This document shows, in pieces, positions 9,232 through 9,320 of a DNA stretch of 9,320 nucleotides (positions are counted from its first letter, which is position 1; each line of letters opens with the position of its first letter). The stretch lies in assembly GCA_946530565.1 (NCBI GenBank), contig CAMNAE010000047.1, forward strand, positions 1 through 9,320. Direction: 5' to 3'. Under the pieces are notes generated by a model that was not told the origin of the DNA, did no database searches, and was given only the letters and a program-made list of their open reading frames with translations. The position numbers were made by a program, and so were the translations under genes. Source of the stretch: an uncultured Oscillibacter sp. GTDB taxonomy: Bacteria > Bacillota > Clostridia > Oscillospirales > Oscillospiraceae.

Positions 9232-9320
9232 TCAGGAAATGGCAAAGGTGATGGGCGTGAGTGCCGCGATCGGCTCCCAGGTCTCGGGGTCCTGGGTCTC
9301 GAGCGTGAGAGAGGCCTCTT
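9232..9320 (-). CDS. C-terminal end of an unidentified protein entering from the right edge
   Basis: The minus strand is open from the window edge to a TGA at 9232-9234, giving 28 residues ending LTPITFAIS. The alternating hydrophobic pattern suggests beta strands. The codons favour G or C in the third position, as in the neighbouring genes, and a terminator hairpin begins about 33 nt past the stop. These facts support a real gene, but the piece is too short to assign a family. Confidence 0.55.
   Translation of the reverse strand, partial: EASLTLETQDPETWEPIAALTPITFAIS

Overview
The window looks like chromosomal DNA from a high-GC anaerobic member of the Clostridia, most like the gut Oscillospiraceae (Oscillibacter/Flavonifractor-type). 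This is inferred from a clostridial-type 1180-residue pyruvate:ferredoxin oxidoreductase, strong G/C preference at third codon positions, textbook sigma-A promoters in short AT-rich islands, strong Shine-Dalgarno sites and lipoprotein signal peptides. No tRNA, rRNA, CRISPR array, insertion sequence or phage gene was seen.

Layout, left to right. (1) 1-2638, minus strand: an operon for a polar amino-acid ABC importer, in the order promoter, lipoprotein binding protein, GC hairpin, permease, ATPase. The ATPase gene runs off the left edge with almost nothing missing. (2) 2670-4082, minus strand: a single-gene unit for a 428-residue two-domain lipoprotein of unknown function, with its own promoter and terminator. 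(3) 4086-7844, minus strand: nifJ (PFOR) with its own promoter, a roughly 100-nt structured leader and a strong terminator. (4) 7845-8010: an intergenic region between nifJ and a plus-strand promoter. The hexamer CGGAAT (either orientation) occurs five times within about 100 bp here, over and upstream of the nifJ promoter. (5) 7976-9124, plus strand: a good promoter that fires into a secreted-type protein fragment with no start codon, ribosome-binding site or signal peptide; it appears to be a 5'-deleted remnant. (6) 9138-9320: a large convergent hairpin, then the last 28 codons of a minus-strand gene that enters from the right.

How the genes fit together: PFOR oxidises pyruvate to acetyl-CoA and reduces ferredoxin, and the importer brings in amino acids, a normal combination for an amino-acid or sugar fermenting anaerobe. 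The three minus-strand units each have their own promoter, so functional linkage is not implied by proximity alone. The only shared signal seen is CGGAAT, which occurs in the leaders of both nifJ and the binding-protein gene. I found no clear new defence or mobile system; the most interesting items are the CGGAAT cluster and the truncated plus-strand gene.
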